Shown piece by piece: positions 21,365-31,320 of a DNA stretch of 64,000 bases; position 1 is the first letter of the stretch, and each line of letters begins with the position of its first letter. The stretch is from positions 310,001 through 374,000 of the forward strand of contig BCJC01000007.1 in the NCBI GenBank assembly GCA_001600175.1, written 5' to 3'. Position numbers and translations under genes: made by a program. This stretch comes from Erythrobasidium yunnanense. Its lineage: Eukaryota > Basidiomycota > Cystobasidiomycetes > Erythrobasidiales > Erythrobasidiaceae. The notes under the pieces are model-generated. The model made no database searches. It was not told where the DNA came from and was given only the letters and a program-made list of their open reading frames with translations.

Positions 21365-23965
21365 ATGCCTGACTCCTCCAGCAAGATTTACACTGGTGAA
21401 AGTCTACTACGCATATCCATCGACTTTGGAGCGGCATTCTCGGCCGTAGCATATCACGAACTTGTCAAGAATCAGCCTATCCCTCCTCCCCAGAGCATAC
21501 AGACATACCCTGGAGCCCCAAATGTTGCGGACGGGAAGGTACCATCCGCTATCCTCTACCGCGGCTTGACACCTATTGCTTTCGGTTTCGAAGCCGAAGA
21601 CCACATCGATGCCGACGAACCTGGTTACTTGCTTGTCAAACATTTCAAGCTTGCACTCCATCCAGATTATATGATCAAGAGCGCAGAACAGGCTGTTCCT
21701 GCATCCAACGATCCTACTGCTCTTGTCAAGCACGGTGAAATGTTCGAAAAGCCTGTTCTACCAGCAGGCCTTGGTGCCGGCGAAGTAATCTCGCACTATC
21801 TTCGCTGGCTGATTGCCCACACTCGAGACTGCTTCGAGCAGCAGTACGTCCACTACCGCAGCCCTTTGACATTGCTAATTACACATTGAACCAGTCACGA
21901 GAATGGAAAGGCCCTCTGGAACAAGATGATTGCGAGTGCCCAATTTGTTCTAGGGTACGTGACATACATGTCGCCATTCGTATGCTAATACATCGCCTGT
22001 CAGAGCCCCGAACGGCTGGACCCCTCAGCAAAGGCAAACTCTGAGAAATGCTCTGAAGGCTACTGGACACTGCCAAAATGCAGAAAACATCACAGTGATC
22101 AGCGAAGGAGAAGCTTCTTTGCACCATATCCTCAATCTTCAGTCTCGGCCTCTTTCCTTGCAGGTACAGACTCTGTCAATTCATTCTGGAACATAGCTGA
22201 TGTAGGCGCAGACGAATACTATTTTTTTGGTCTGCGATGCTGGAGGAAGCACTATAGATACAACTGCATACAAATGCATCGATGCGAACACAATCAGAGT
22301 GGAGGAGGTTGATGCGCCAGATTGTGAGTCAGCGAATCCCACTTTGAGCATTTTCAGTATGCTCTTCACGTTTGACTGACTGCCCACACCTGCAAGGCCT
22401 CCAGAGGGGCGGTATCTATCTATCCCGACGAATGAAAGTATCGGTTACAGAGGCCTTTGCAAAACTTCCTCAGCACTACAATACGCCAGAGAGCGTCGCC
22501 GCCGCTATGCGGAGCTTTGAGCACGATGTGGTGCGTGGTTCACCGCTATCGAACAACTCCCTCTGATGGCCTGTCTTAACTTATTCACCTTTCCAATCCC
22601 GTAGAAAAATCAATACACTATAGATAGCGAAGAAAGACGCTTCCTGTCTTTCACTCATGCCAAAACACCATCCAGCGATCGAAAGCTTTTCGTCATCAAC
22701 GGCAAGATCGGAATTGACGGGTATGTACAATACTGAACTGTCATGCTGTAGACTAAAAGGCGTCTGTGTAGAGCGCAAATCAAAGCTGCCTTTGAGTATT
22801 CGACAGAAGGTATAATTTCTCGCTTGAAGGCGAAAGTCAAGGAAGCCAGACTTTATGGTCAAGTGAAGGTGAGTCCTCTCTGACGCTAGCACGGGACGAC
22901 TGAATAAGACATACTCCACAGTCAATCATCCTCGTGGGAGGACTTGGTGATTCTCCATACATTCATGCTCGATTGCTCCGAGAGTTCAATGGCATGAATA
23001 TCGGTATTGTCAAGGCACCCTATGACCTACCAGGGTAAAATAATCGTTCTTCTACGCTAGGTCTAGACTGATCTCAGCACTCTCAGAGCTAAAGCGGTCT
23101 CTATCGGAGCCAGCTGGTATGCCTTACACTCGGATGCAGTCGTGAGAAGAGCTGCTCTGTTTCATTATGGTTATGTAAGGCAATCAGAGGTAGTTGCGGG
23201 CACGCGGACTGACAAACCCGCTGTGTAAAGCATCTGCGTGTCACGGTCAACCAACAATCCACATCACTTCGGAAAAGGTAATCATTACCATGAAGGAGAT
23301 CGGGGCCAGCTTGTTGCCAATCATTTTGGACCTACCATAACCCGAGTACGTCACTTAAGTGAGCTCTTCTCGCTATATGGTGTCTACTTACGTGGCCTTC
23401 TTTTGCAGGGAGAACTTAGCACCCCTCTACAATTCCGATGGCACAATATCAGCACAAGCAGCGACAAGGGGCCCGTCGAGGTGCTATTCGCCAGAATTTT
23501 CGCCTCGACTGCTAAAGAAGTGCCGTACTTCACATCGCAATCGGGTAGGCCCCTACGGTGCGCGCATTTCGTCGGAAGATTGACTTCGCACCTTCATAGA
23601 TACGTGCCATGACGCAATTCCTAACGATGATATCTTGCAGCTAGGCAAGGGTGCGTCGAGTTTGTTGACGGTTACCGCACATGGACCAGAAGTTTGAGCT
23701 GAGGTCTATGCATAATGTGTTAAGTGAAATACAGTGGATCTGGATTTTCGAGTCGCAAGAGAAAGGGTAGTAAAGGCATGTACTGGACTGCCAGCTGGGA
23801 GCTAGGAATAAGCTTCGGAGGGGCCGAGCTCGTATGTCAGATAAGAAATCCGGAGACGGTGCGCCTGACCTGAATATATGATTCGCTCAGTGCTAATGCT
23901 TGCTTATGCCTCTGCAGAAGGAGCTCATCGGGCCTCAATTTATCTTCCAAGCCATCCCCGCCTGA
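21365..23965 (+). CDS. Hsp70/HSPA12-like actin-fold ATPase-domain protein, copy 2
   Basis: This is a paralog of 15869-18437 with matching exon layout. It starts MPDSSSKIYTGESLLRI. The phosphate-1 loop SIDFGAAFSAVAYH and phosphate-2 loop VCDAGGSTIDTTAYKC carry the same departures from Hsp70 consensus as copy 1, so these changes predate the duplication. The adenosine loop is SIILVGGLGDSPYIHARL. A segment AKAVSIGASWYALHSDAVV and the C-terminal beta-rich part (WELGISFGGAELVCQIRN) follow, ending FIFQAIPA. The splice site before TNTIFLVCDAGG is at about 22208. No frame break was found. Surface positions differ between copies more than the nucleotide loops, which suggests divergence of partner or ligand. 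Confidence 0.88.
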
Positions 23966-24177
23966 CCAGGATTGGCAGGAGACGGTAAGCTCGTTCGAGC
24001 CAAGTCCCGACCATCCTATGCCTGTTGTGCAAGCCTTCATGGTGCACTGCAGAGAAACCTGGCAAAATGCCTCTAGACCGAGGAACGGTTCTATCTCTTT
24101 TCTCTCTATCTCTTCTATACAACTAGACTACTACTATGCTTGAGAAGACCTTGCTGCTCTCTATCGCTCCATCTTGC

Positions 24178-24984
24178 TCATCGCGATGCCCTAACCGAGC
24201 TCCAGTCCACCACGCTCTCTTCTCCCATCAACCAGCTGACTATACTCTCCAGTCCTGATCTATCATCCTCACTCCACACTCCCGCTTTCTGACAATCGAT
24301 GTCCAGCACTCCCACCGCCATCGACTCTCCATTTTCGTGTTCCACGATCAAAGGAATGACGATTTCCGACTCTGTCGTTCCGTCGCATGCTATATGCCCT
24401 GGTACTTGATGCACGTCTTGCACGATAACACTGCATCTTTATGTTAGCGAAAGTCGACAGGAATCGGAATGCAGAACTTACGTTCGCCGCGAGAGAAAAG
24501 CGTCTGCACATACGCCCTTGCGCTTATTCTTCAATGGTATACGTAAACAGCCAGGTTTACCATGATATGGTCCAATCAGCAATCCATTCGGATCCGAAAT
24601 ATCAGAAGAAGAGGAAGCGGAGGGAAACAAGGAGGGGACGAGATAGAAGCCTAGCAGTCTCTGTCAGATGAAGAAGAAAGAGAGATACAGGAAGAGAGCG
24701 CACCAGCCCAATTGACGCGGTTCTTGCTTCCAAAATCCGCATAATCTGCATATGAGTTGTAGAGGACCGATGAAACGCTAGCCAGCGCAGAGACCTCGCT
24801 TATGAACACGTACTCAGCTGTCTTCATCTCAAATATGCGAAGATTAGGCTACCCAGTTCTGTCTATGTGTCATATCGCTGCCATCTTGGAGCAGAGCTTT
24901 GAGGTTTTCGAGGATGTGCGCATAGAACTGTTCCTTTGAGGTTATGCTGGACGGAACATACGAGTATTCGGCATCAAAGCCCAT
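24178..24984 (-). CDS. Free methionine-R-sulfoxide reductase (GAF-type)
   Basis: The enzyme reduces free L-methionine-R-sulfoxide to methionine, using thioredoxin, as part of oxidative-stress defence in the cytosol. Four exons give about 213 residues. The N-terminus is MGFDAEYSYVPSS. RQNW is joined by an intron (about 24797-24854) to VSALASVSSVLYNSY. A Ser-rich insert precedes SDPNGLLIGPYHGKPGCLR, then KGVCADAF, QVPGHIACDG, ESEIVIPLI and VGVLDIDC. The three cysteines of the family's active site are all present (PGCLR, KGVCA, HIACD). The Ser-rich insert makes it somewhat longer than most relatives. The start codon is only 66 bp from that of the divergent CHORD gene, so both probably share a promoter. 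Confidence 0.92.
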
Positions 24985-25050
24985 GATTTGGTACGAGAAG
25001 TAAAGAGCTTCTGGAAATTTCACAGGTTGCCTTCGTCAAAGCACGCGAAA
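24985..25050. promoter_or_regulatory. 66-bp bidirectional promoter region
   Basis: Only 66 bp separate the divergent start codons of the methionine sulfoxide reductase and the CHORD-CS gene. The two 5' leaders must be very short or overlap. No TATA-like element is evident. Confidence 0.6.
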
Positions 25051-26293
25051 ATGACGACGGCGAAATGCACTCGAATTGGCTGCGGGAAGAGCGTACGCAA
25101 GCATACAAGGCCATCTACACGACATGACACTGGATCTACGAGCTGACTCAAGTTTGGGCTGGCCAGTTTGACCCCTCTGCCAACGATGCTGCCGACTGTA
25201 ACTTCCATCCTGGCGCGCCGCTGTTCCACGAAGGCCTGAAATCATATGCAAGTCTCCCTACCATGCTCCTTGCCAATCCAAGTTGACGCTGTTTCTGTGC
25301 AGACCTGCTGCAAGGATACGAACAGACCGGTACTCACTTTTGACGAGTTCCTCGCTATTCCAGGATGTACGACTGGCTCACACTCGAGCGAGAAGAGCGA
25401 GGTCAAGATGCCTGTAGTCACGGCGAACGTGCAGAACAAGGCCGAAGCTGTGACGACGAATAATGGCGAAGCTACGGCTCCTGTGGTAGCAGCTGCGTTA
25501 TCACAGCATCTCACTGCTGGTCCTACAACATACAAGTCAAGACCTGTGTCACCTAACGGCGCCGCTGCTTCCTCTACAGCCTCCTCATCTTCAGCAACGC
25601 TAGTGGAAGAGCAAGATCCACCCAATGCTACTATTCCCCCATCTTCGAAATGCAAGAGATTAGGCTGTGGAAACACCTATGATGCCTCTGCTCCTCGAAC
25701 AGAAGAGGAATGCACCTACCACCCTCTTCCAGCTATCTTCCATGAAGGAAGTAAAGGATACGCATGCTGCAAGCGTAGAGTCCTCGAATTTGATGAGTTC
25801 TTGAGGATAGAGGGATGTAGGAAAGGAAAGCATCTATTCGTGGGCGCGCCGAAGGAGGGTGACGAGCTAGTGCAGTGCAGAAGCGATATGTACCAGACGC
25901 CTACTCAGGTGAGCTTCCCCCTCACTGTTACTACTTCAAAGAGCTGAACGAGTATCGCAACAGGTGATATGCTCTGTGTTCGGCAAAGGCGCCGACAAAG
26001 ATCGCTCCAGCATCCGATTCGACGAATGGGAGATGCACGTCGATCTCTTCCTCCCTTCCTCCAAGCGCTTTACGAAAACCTTCGCTTTGTACGGTCCTAT
26101 CGACGCAGAGAAGAGCACCTTCCGTATCATGGGCACGAAAGTCGAGATGACCCTATTGAAAGCGGACGGGAGATCATGGCCTGCTCTCGAGACGGGCGGG
26201 AAAGATACATCCCAAATCACATTTGGCGTGCAGGGCCGTACGGGAAGCGTGGGCGCGAAAGAAATGATCTACAGAGGGGATGTGGTGCACTAA
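25051..26293 (+). CDS. CHORD-CS domain protein (Hsp90 co-chaperone, CHORDC1/RAR1 type)
   Basis: The protein has two zinc-binding CHORD modules followed by a CS domain. The family binds Hsp90 and, in plants and animals, Sgt1. CHORD1 starts TTAKCTRIGCGKS, then ADCNFHPGAPLFHEGLKSY, TCCKD and FDEFLAIPGCTTGSHS. A Ser/Ala-rich linker follows. CHORD2 has KCKRLGCGNTYD, ECTYHPLPAIFHEGSKGY, ACCKR and FDEFLRIEGCRKGKH. The CS domain runs from VICSVFGKG through WEMHVDLFLP, KTFALYGPID and KVEMTLLKADGRSWPALE, ending at DVVH. Length is about 360 residues. Introns: about 25093-25158 (GT...AG), 25248-25302 (GC...AG, entered separately), and about 25909-25964. The start MTTAKC fits because the first zinc cysteine follows within six residues, as usual in the family. 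Confidence 0.94.
25248..25302 (+). other. GC-AG intron in the CHORD gene
   Basis: No GT donor fits this junction. The donor GCAAGT at 25248 with acceptor TGTGCAG ending at 25302 gives a 55-nt intron containing GTTGAC. It joins LKSY to TCCKD in frame, matching the KGYACCK block of the second CHORD module. Confidence 0.8.
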
Positions 26294-26549
26294 ACAAGGT
26301 CGGATTGACGGTTCAAGTGCGTTTATGGGGCAGCAGTCCTGGCCTGGCAGTAGTAGCAGTGCTCCGAGATCTAGAGATACCTAGAATGCTACCTCGAATG
26401 TGAGACTACAGAGACATCACGTCTCTTGCCACGACTTGTGCCTTGCCCTCGTTTATCTTTGTCCACTGCCGCTCTCGCAAAGCAAAAAGTCCTTTAAGAA
26501 GACCCTCTTCATATCCATACTATCGCAATATCTCAAACAATAGCCCACG

Positions 26550-29049
26550 ATGAGCGGTAGTGAGCGGCCGCCGCGACAGAAAGCGAGCGACATGGACGCA
26601 AGCGAGTCTGGCGCAGGTGAGGGAGCAAAGCCAGCGAGCTAGCTTTTGGCGCAAAGCAACGCAAACAAATAATGTTATATCTTACTGATATCATTCTGTT
26701 GGCAGGCCTGGTGCGAAAGCGAGATAGAGACAGCCAGTTTGGGCCAACAACTCCCGGCGTGAGCCTACGACTTCAGCGCGAATTCTGGGCTACAACATAC
26801 AGACTACTGACATTAATCCATGATGATGTGCGCAGGCTGAAGACCCGAACTTCGCGCCTGGAGGACTGGGTGAGAGCGTAGGAGCGTCTCATGCGGCAAA
26901 GAAGAAGTGAGGCAGCGTCGTAGCCCCTACTTGCATATTATGATGCATTCTGCTGATAATTTGTCGCTGTTCGTGCAGCCGCATGCTGTCTCGCGACAAC
27001 TCAGCGTCAGACCTAGGTCCATCAGCAACAACCTCGTCAACAACAGATAACGCCTCCAATCCATTCAGGACATCCTCATCAAGTGCATCAGCAGCCAACG
27101 ATGATCTCGATGTGACTCCTCCCGGCACGCCTACTGCGCCCAGCATGGCGAAAAGCACCTCTAACTTGTTGAACCGGAATGCAGTGAATGAAGCTACTCC
27201 TCCCGGCACACCTCTCATGTCTGGACGTGGTCTACCAGGCAATAAATCAGAGACGAGCAAAGTGAAAGAGATGCGCGAAAGAGTGCAGGAGATGACAACT
27301 GGAGATGCGACAAAAGCGCAGCAGCAGCACGAAGATATAGCTGTGGATGCAGATGACGAAGTTGCTGCTCCTGCTATATCATCTTCTTCGTCTACTAGAA
27401 CCTCCTCTCCTCCCCCGCCTTCGATACAAGAAGAGATTTCAGAATTACCAGCTTCGGCAGCAGAAGCAGAGAACGACCCTGCTTTTTCAAACACAAACAA
27501 CAACAATGAGAACGACGATATGCTAGGCAACTCTGCGACGCCTCCAGCTCCCCCTCTATTGTCGGAACCGGACCCTCTAGTCATTTCTACGGAAGACACG
27601 GGCATGCATCACGATGGGGACGATGATGGCGACTATCAGCCTTTGACTCGACCTGCAGTAGCTGCATTAGGAAGAGGGTCATCACTCATGCCACCTCCTT
27701 CTCCAGCATCTTCAGTGCGCGCAGAAACCGGTTCAAACGCTGGTGATTTCGACGATGGGACACCTCAGCGACCATCTACGAGCCGTCTATCATCAGTAGC
27801 AAGCATGCGCAGTCTATACAACAACAGTCCATCAGCAAACTCATCTTCCGGAAACCTATCGCATCATCTACATCTACATTCTTCATTACCTAAAACGGCC
27901 TCAAGTCTGGATACGTCAGACGCCCTGTCGGATATAAGTACGGAAGCTAACCCTCCCGGCACGCCGAGACCGCTGGGAGAGGTAGAAGTACCACCTACGC
28001 CTCTGACAGCTACGGCTGGACAGGTGCCTGTGGAAGATAAGGGAACAGACGCACCAGTCGCCACGCCGACTGGAGCAGATAGCACTGTTCCTTCGAGAAC
28101 TTCTTCTGGCCCTTCTGCGGCAGGACCTGCATCTACGACCGCTGCAGTTCAAGCCAACTTCGGTCGTTCCGCAGCAGCCGCTTCATCATCCTCCACAGCT
28201 TCTACATCAACACCCGCAAAGCCATTCGTGAACCCCTTCTCCGCATTCGGCTCATCCACCGCCTCTCCTTTCGCGAGCTCATCTTCCTCTTCTGCGTTCG
28301 GTAGCAAGTCCGCCGCGGCGCCCAGCACCAGCTCTAATCTAGCTACCGTCAAACCCTTCGCATCCACCTCTGCGTTCGGCTCTGGTTCCGCTAGTCCGTT
28401 CGCAAGCGCATCGAGCGGGAAGAGTGCTTTCGGCGGATCAAGCAAGCTCTCGACCTCCGAGACACCAGGCGCAGCAGACGATGCAGAAGAAACAGGAGAA
28501 AGCTCATCGCAGCAGCAACAGCAGACGGGAATGGACGAAGAGGAGCCTTCGCAAGGCAAGATATTCTCGTCGCAGAGCGAAGTGCATACGATGACGGGCG
28601 AAGAGGAGGAATATACACAGTACATGGTGCCGAGAGCGAAGCTGTATGTATTGGATGGCGGAGAGTGGAAAGAAAGAGGAGTGGGACAGCTTAGACTTAA
28701 CAGTCGTGCTGATCCAGTTAGCGATAAAATGGCTGTTCGCTTAGGTATGTCCGCTTCTCCCGTCTTCCCCTACCGATGCTGACTTGATACCAACACAGTA
28801 ATGCGAGCAGAAGCCGTACATAGACTTATCCTCAATATCTCCCTCTTCCCAGGGATGTCAGTCACCCATGCCCAAGATAAATTCGTTCGACTATCTGCAT
28901 TCGAAGAAGGCTCTCTACATCACTTCACGGTCCGTATACAGAATGCAACGCAGAGCAAAGAGCTGTATGACCAAATCACGGACATGATCAGTATGCTGCC
29001 GGCTGCGGGCGCAGGAGCGGCGGCTGGCAATGCTCAGCAGGAAGTCTAG
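26550..29049 (+). CDS. YRB2: Ran-binding protein, YRB2/RanBP3-like, with FG repeats
   Basis: This is a probable nuclear Ran-GTP binding cofactor for Crm1 export. The C-terminus is a clear RanBP1-type domain: GKIFSSQSEVHTM, MVPRAKLYVLDGGEWKERG, VGQLRLN, then across an intron (about 28746-28799) VMRAEAVHRLILNISLF and FTVRIQ. Before it lies a Ser-rich FG/PF-repeat stretch (NPFSAFGSS, SPFASSS, SAFGS) of nucleoporin type. The middle is disordered and contains the motif PPGTP three times. A KVKEMRERVQEM segment is typical of the family. The 5' exons are unsure: I join 26550 (MSGSERPPRQ) and RKRDRDSQFGPTTPG, an N-terminal block typical of Yrb2, to the long exon from about 27004. Alternatively, the small frame at 26550-26881 is a separate gene and YRB2 starts at 26983. 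Confidence 0.85.
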
Positions 29050-29563
29050 ACTGCAGACTGCTCTGGAATGACAATGAACGACAAAAGCTTAGAAGAGAAG
29101 GATAAGGAGGTCCATCATCGATCCCGGCCAGAGTATCGGAAAAATGGGCGCAGCGGATGTTTGCTAAGGATATTGCGCTCGTAGAAGGAAGAACCTCGCT
29201 GAAGATACTTTTCATGTGCTATTGTACCACTTTCGTTAGCTCTTCTATTTCTCTTTGCCCTACCCTTTAAGTACTGTCTCTTCGCCTGCAAAAGCAGATG
29301 TACAAAGTAGAAGGCTCTTTTTCGAAATAGAGACCACACGAGTCTGACAAGCGATCGCATAATGCAGAGACGTAGTTGGTATCGATTTCCCTAAAGACAA
29401 TGATCTACTGACAAGAACTATGGGACGGAAGAAGCCAATTTTGCTATGAATACAACAGGAGCCCGCTTCTGCTTGTGATGCCCTAAGAAAAGAGAACAGA
29501 ATTCCTATATACAGACTCTAGAATGTCCGGAAGAACAACGAGGATAATCCATTTAGGTGGGTT
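29050..29563. other. Convergent intergenic region
   Basis: This is the 3' flank of the Ran-binding gene and of the secreted-protein gene. I see no supported gene. Confidence 0.55.
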
Positions 29564-30595
29564 TTAGACGGTCTGCGATTGTTGCCAATACCTATCAGGC
29601 TCCGCTTGAAGAGAGCAAGAAGTAATGCGAGCTCACCTTGGTACCTGTCTTGCCCTCGATGCGCTTGACGACATCAGCACGTCTAGCTTGACGTGGTTGT
29701 GCGGCAGCAGCATCGCTAGAAGAGAGACGACGGCGGATAGGACTGGAAAGACCAGATGGAGTGGGTCCACAGCTTCCTGTGAGAGCGTTATAGAGCTGGC
29801 CAGAAGGGCAGGTCTCGCAGCCGCATTGGCCGCCTGAGCATGTAGGGCGGGCATTGGCCGGGCAGGCGCAATTAGTTCTCTGTAGGTCGCAAAACCGTCA
29901 GAAAGCGTTCAAGGGGGTGTGTGGAAGAAACAAAGAGCTCACGGAAACTGGAGTAAGGGAGACGTCGATCTTGACATTGGCGATTCCGAGTAGACGGTTG
30001 AGCAGGCTAAGAGCAGCGTTGGCGACAGCTTGAACTTTGAGGTAGGCAGTAATGTCTGCTTTTGCTTCAGCTGAGACTCTAGCAGAGAGATCTAGCAAGT
30101 CTGCGATGATGTATCAGCATCTTAATTAGATAGGTTCTGTGGAATAAGACTGACTGGTATCGACAGCGGCGTTCAGGCAAAGGCAGACTCCGACATCTGC
30201 TTCGACTTTTGCGTGTGTCTGGGTAGAGATTGTGCCTAGAAGGGGCAATTTGATGGACTCTACGACTGATACGCTGTATATCGACACATTAGCGATATGT
30301 CCTGCACTTCCAGAGAAGGAAAGACCAACCTAGCGACTTCATGAAGACGAACAGCTGCGAAGACATGCAGGTTGACATCTCCTCCTGGTAGGACAGGGCA
30401 AGTCGGGTCGCCGCTGTCTCTGGAAGATCAGCTTCTGAAGACCAAGATAGGAGGGGGGAAATGGACATACACAAGGACGCGAGCACCAATCTTGACTGTT
30501 GGTAGGTTGACGTTGATGGGTGACAGCAGAGGTGCAGCGAGTGCTTGCTGGAAGACAGCGGCTGACAGCGCGATTGCAGTGAAGAAGCTACGCAT
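29564..30595 (-). CDS. Small secreted protein with Cys-rich C-terminal module
   Basis: I do not recognise the function. The start MRSFFTAIALSAAVFQQALA is a strong signal peptide with a likely cleavage at ALA|APLL. A middle part without membrane helices follows, then a compact cysteine module (NCACPANARPTCSGGQCGCE, CPSG, GSCG). The tail is basic (SSPIRRRLSSS, RRADVVKRIEGKTGT) and finishes through a last intron as KTV. About six exons were joined, and the middle boundaries near 30100-30470 are approximate. The cysteine block recalls cell-surface or effector-like secreted proteins of basidiomycetes, and the dibasic sites in the tail could be Kex2-type processing sites. A TATA box 77 bp upstream suggests regulated or strong expression. 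Confidence 0.75.
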
Positions 30596-31320
30596 GTTGC
30601 TGGGCGAGGGAGATATGGTATGTATGAATGAGTGTGTTAGATGAATTACAAGGATGAAGCAAGAGTGTGGGCTTTTATAATGAATGTGGAAGAGTCTGCT
30701 ATGAAGGGCGCTCAAGAGGAGTAGGAAGCCAGTGGTTTGAGTGATTGAAAGAGGAAAGAAGGAAGTAGAGGGATAGACAACCTTTTATACCCTTTCTACA
30801 CGCTTTCACACATTTCTTCAGTGAATTCTTCGCGATAGGTGTACGAAGAATGCAGCCCCTCATTCGTAAGACGACGAAGGAGTGAGAATGCAGGAGCTTG
30901 AGAATGCTTGAGAGAGGTGGAAATCCCGCAAAGACGAGGACATCTTCGCACAAGGAGAGAGTATGCATCGTACGGTCTACAACCTGGCTGCGAATGCGGT
31001 AAAAGGGGGTTCTTTACGCGACGCGTGTGAGCAGGAAAGGAAGTAGGGAGGTGCGAGTGTAAGAGGAGGTAGAAGCATGTATCTTGAAAGCGAGGCAGCA
31101 GCAGCCGGTCGACTCAGAGAGCTCTCGGACAACAGAGAAGGGACCAGCAAGCTTTCGAAGATCAGCATCGTATTGTTTATCAGCACAGGTATTAGTTTCG
31201 AGCTGTTGGTATCGATGTATTCCGCTTTCTTTGCTGTTCGCTCGAATCGCCAGAAAGACAACCCTCTGCTTGCGCGTCATGACCATTTTGCCCTTAGATT
31301 GACTTGAAAACATCAACAAG
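30596..31320. other. Divergent intergenic region, secreted protein / UFD1
   Basis: These 725 bp hold the TATA box of the secreted-protein gene and the UFD1 upstream region. Several overlapping frames on both strands near 30700-31310 have no domain, splice or composition support. Confidence 0.5.
30672..30679 (-). promoter_or_regulatory. TATA box of the secreted-protein gene
   Basis: On the minus strand the sequence reads TATAAAAG, 77 bp before the start codon at 30595. This is a good position for a fungal TATA element. Confidence 0.6.

Larger units (their letters stand above)
19288..23965. repeat. Tandem duplication unit 2 (coiled-coil gene + Hsp70-like gene)
   Basis: This is the second copy of the divergent two-gene unit, in the same order and strand arrangement as 13922-18437. 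The spacer between start codons is 470 bp here and 370 bp in unit 1. Confidence 0.9.

Noticed and set aside
25242-25302. AT-AC (U12-type) intron in the CHORD gene
   Set aside because: ATATGC is near the junction, but the U12 donor ATATCC and an AC acceptor are missing; the GC-AG reading gives a better frame.
26550-26881. Stand-alone 78-residue gene
   Set aside because: Its sequence looks like a Yrb2 N-terminus and both its ends offer splice donors, so I joined it to the YRB2-like gene with reservations.
30977-31319. Overlapping frames on both strands upstream of UFD1
   Set aside because: No domain, no consistent frame preference; all lie in the divergent promoter region.
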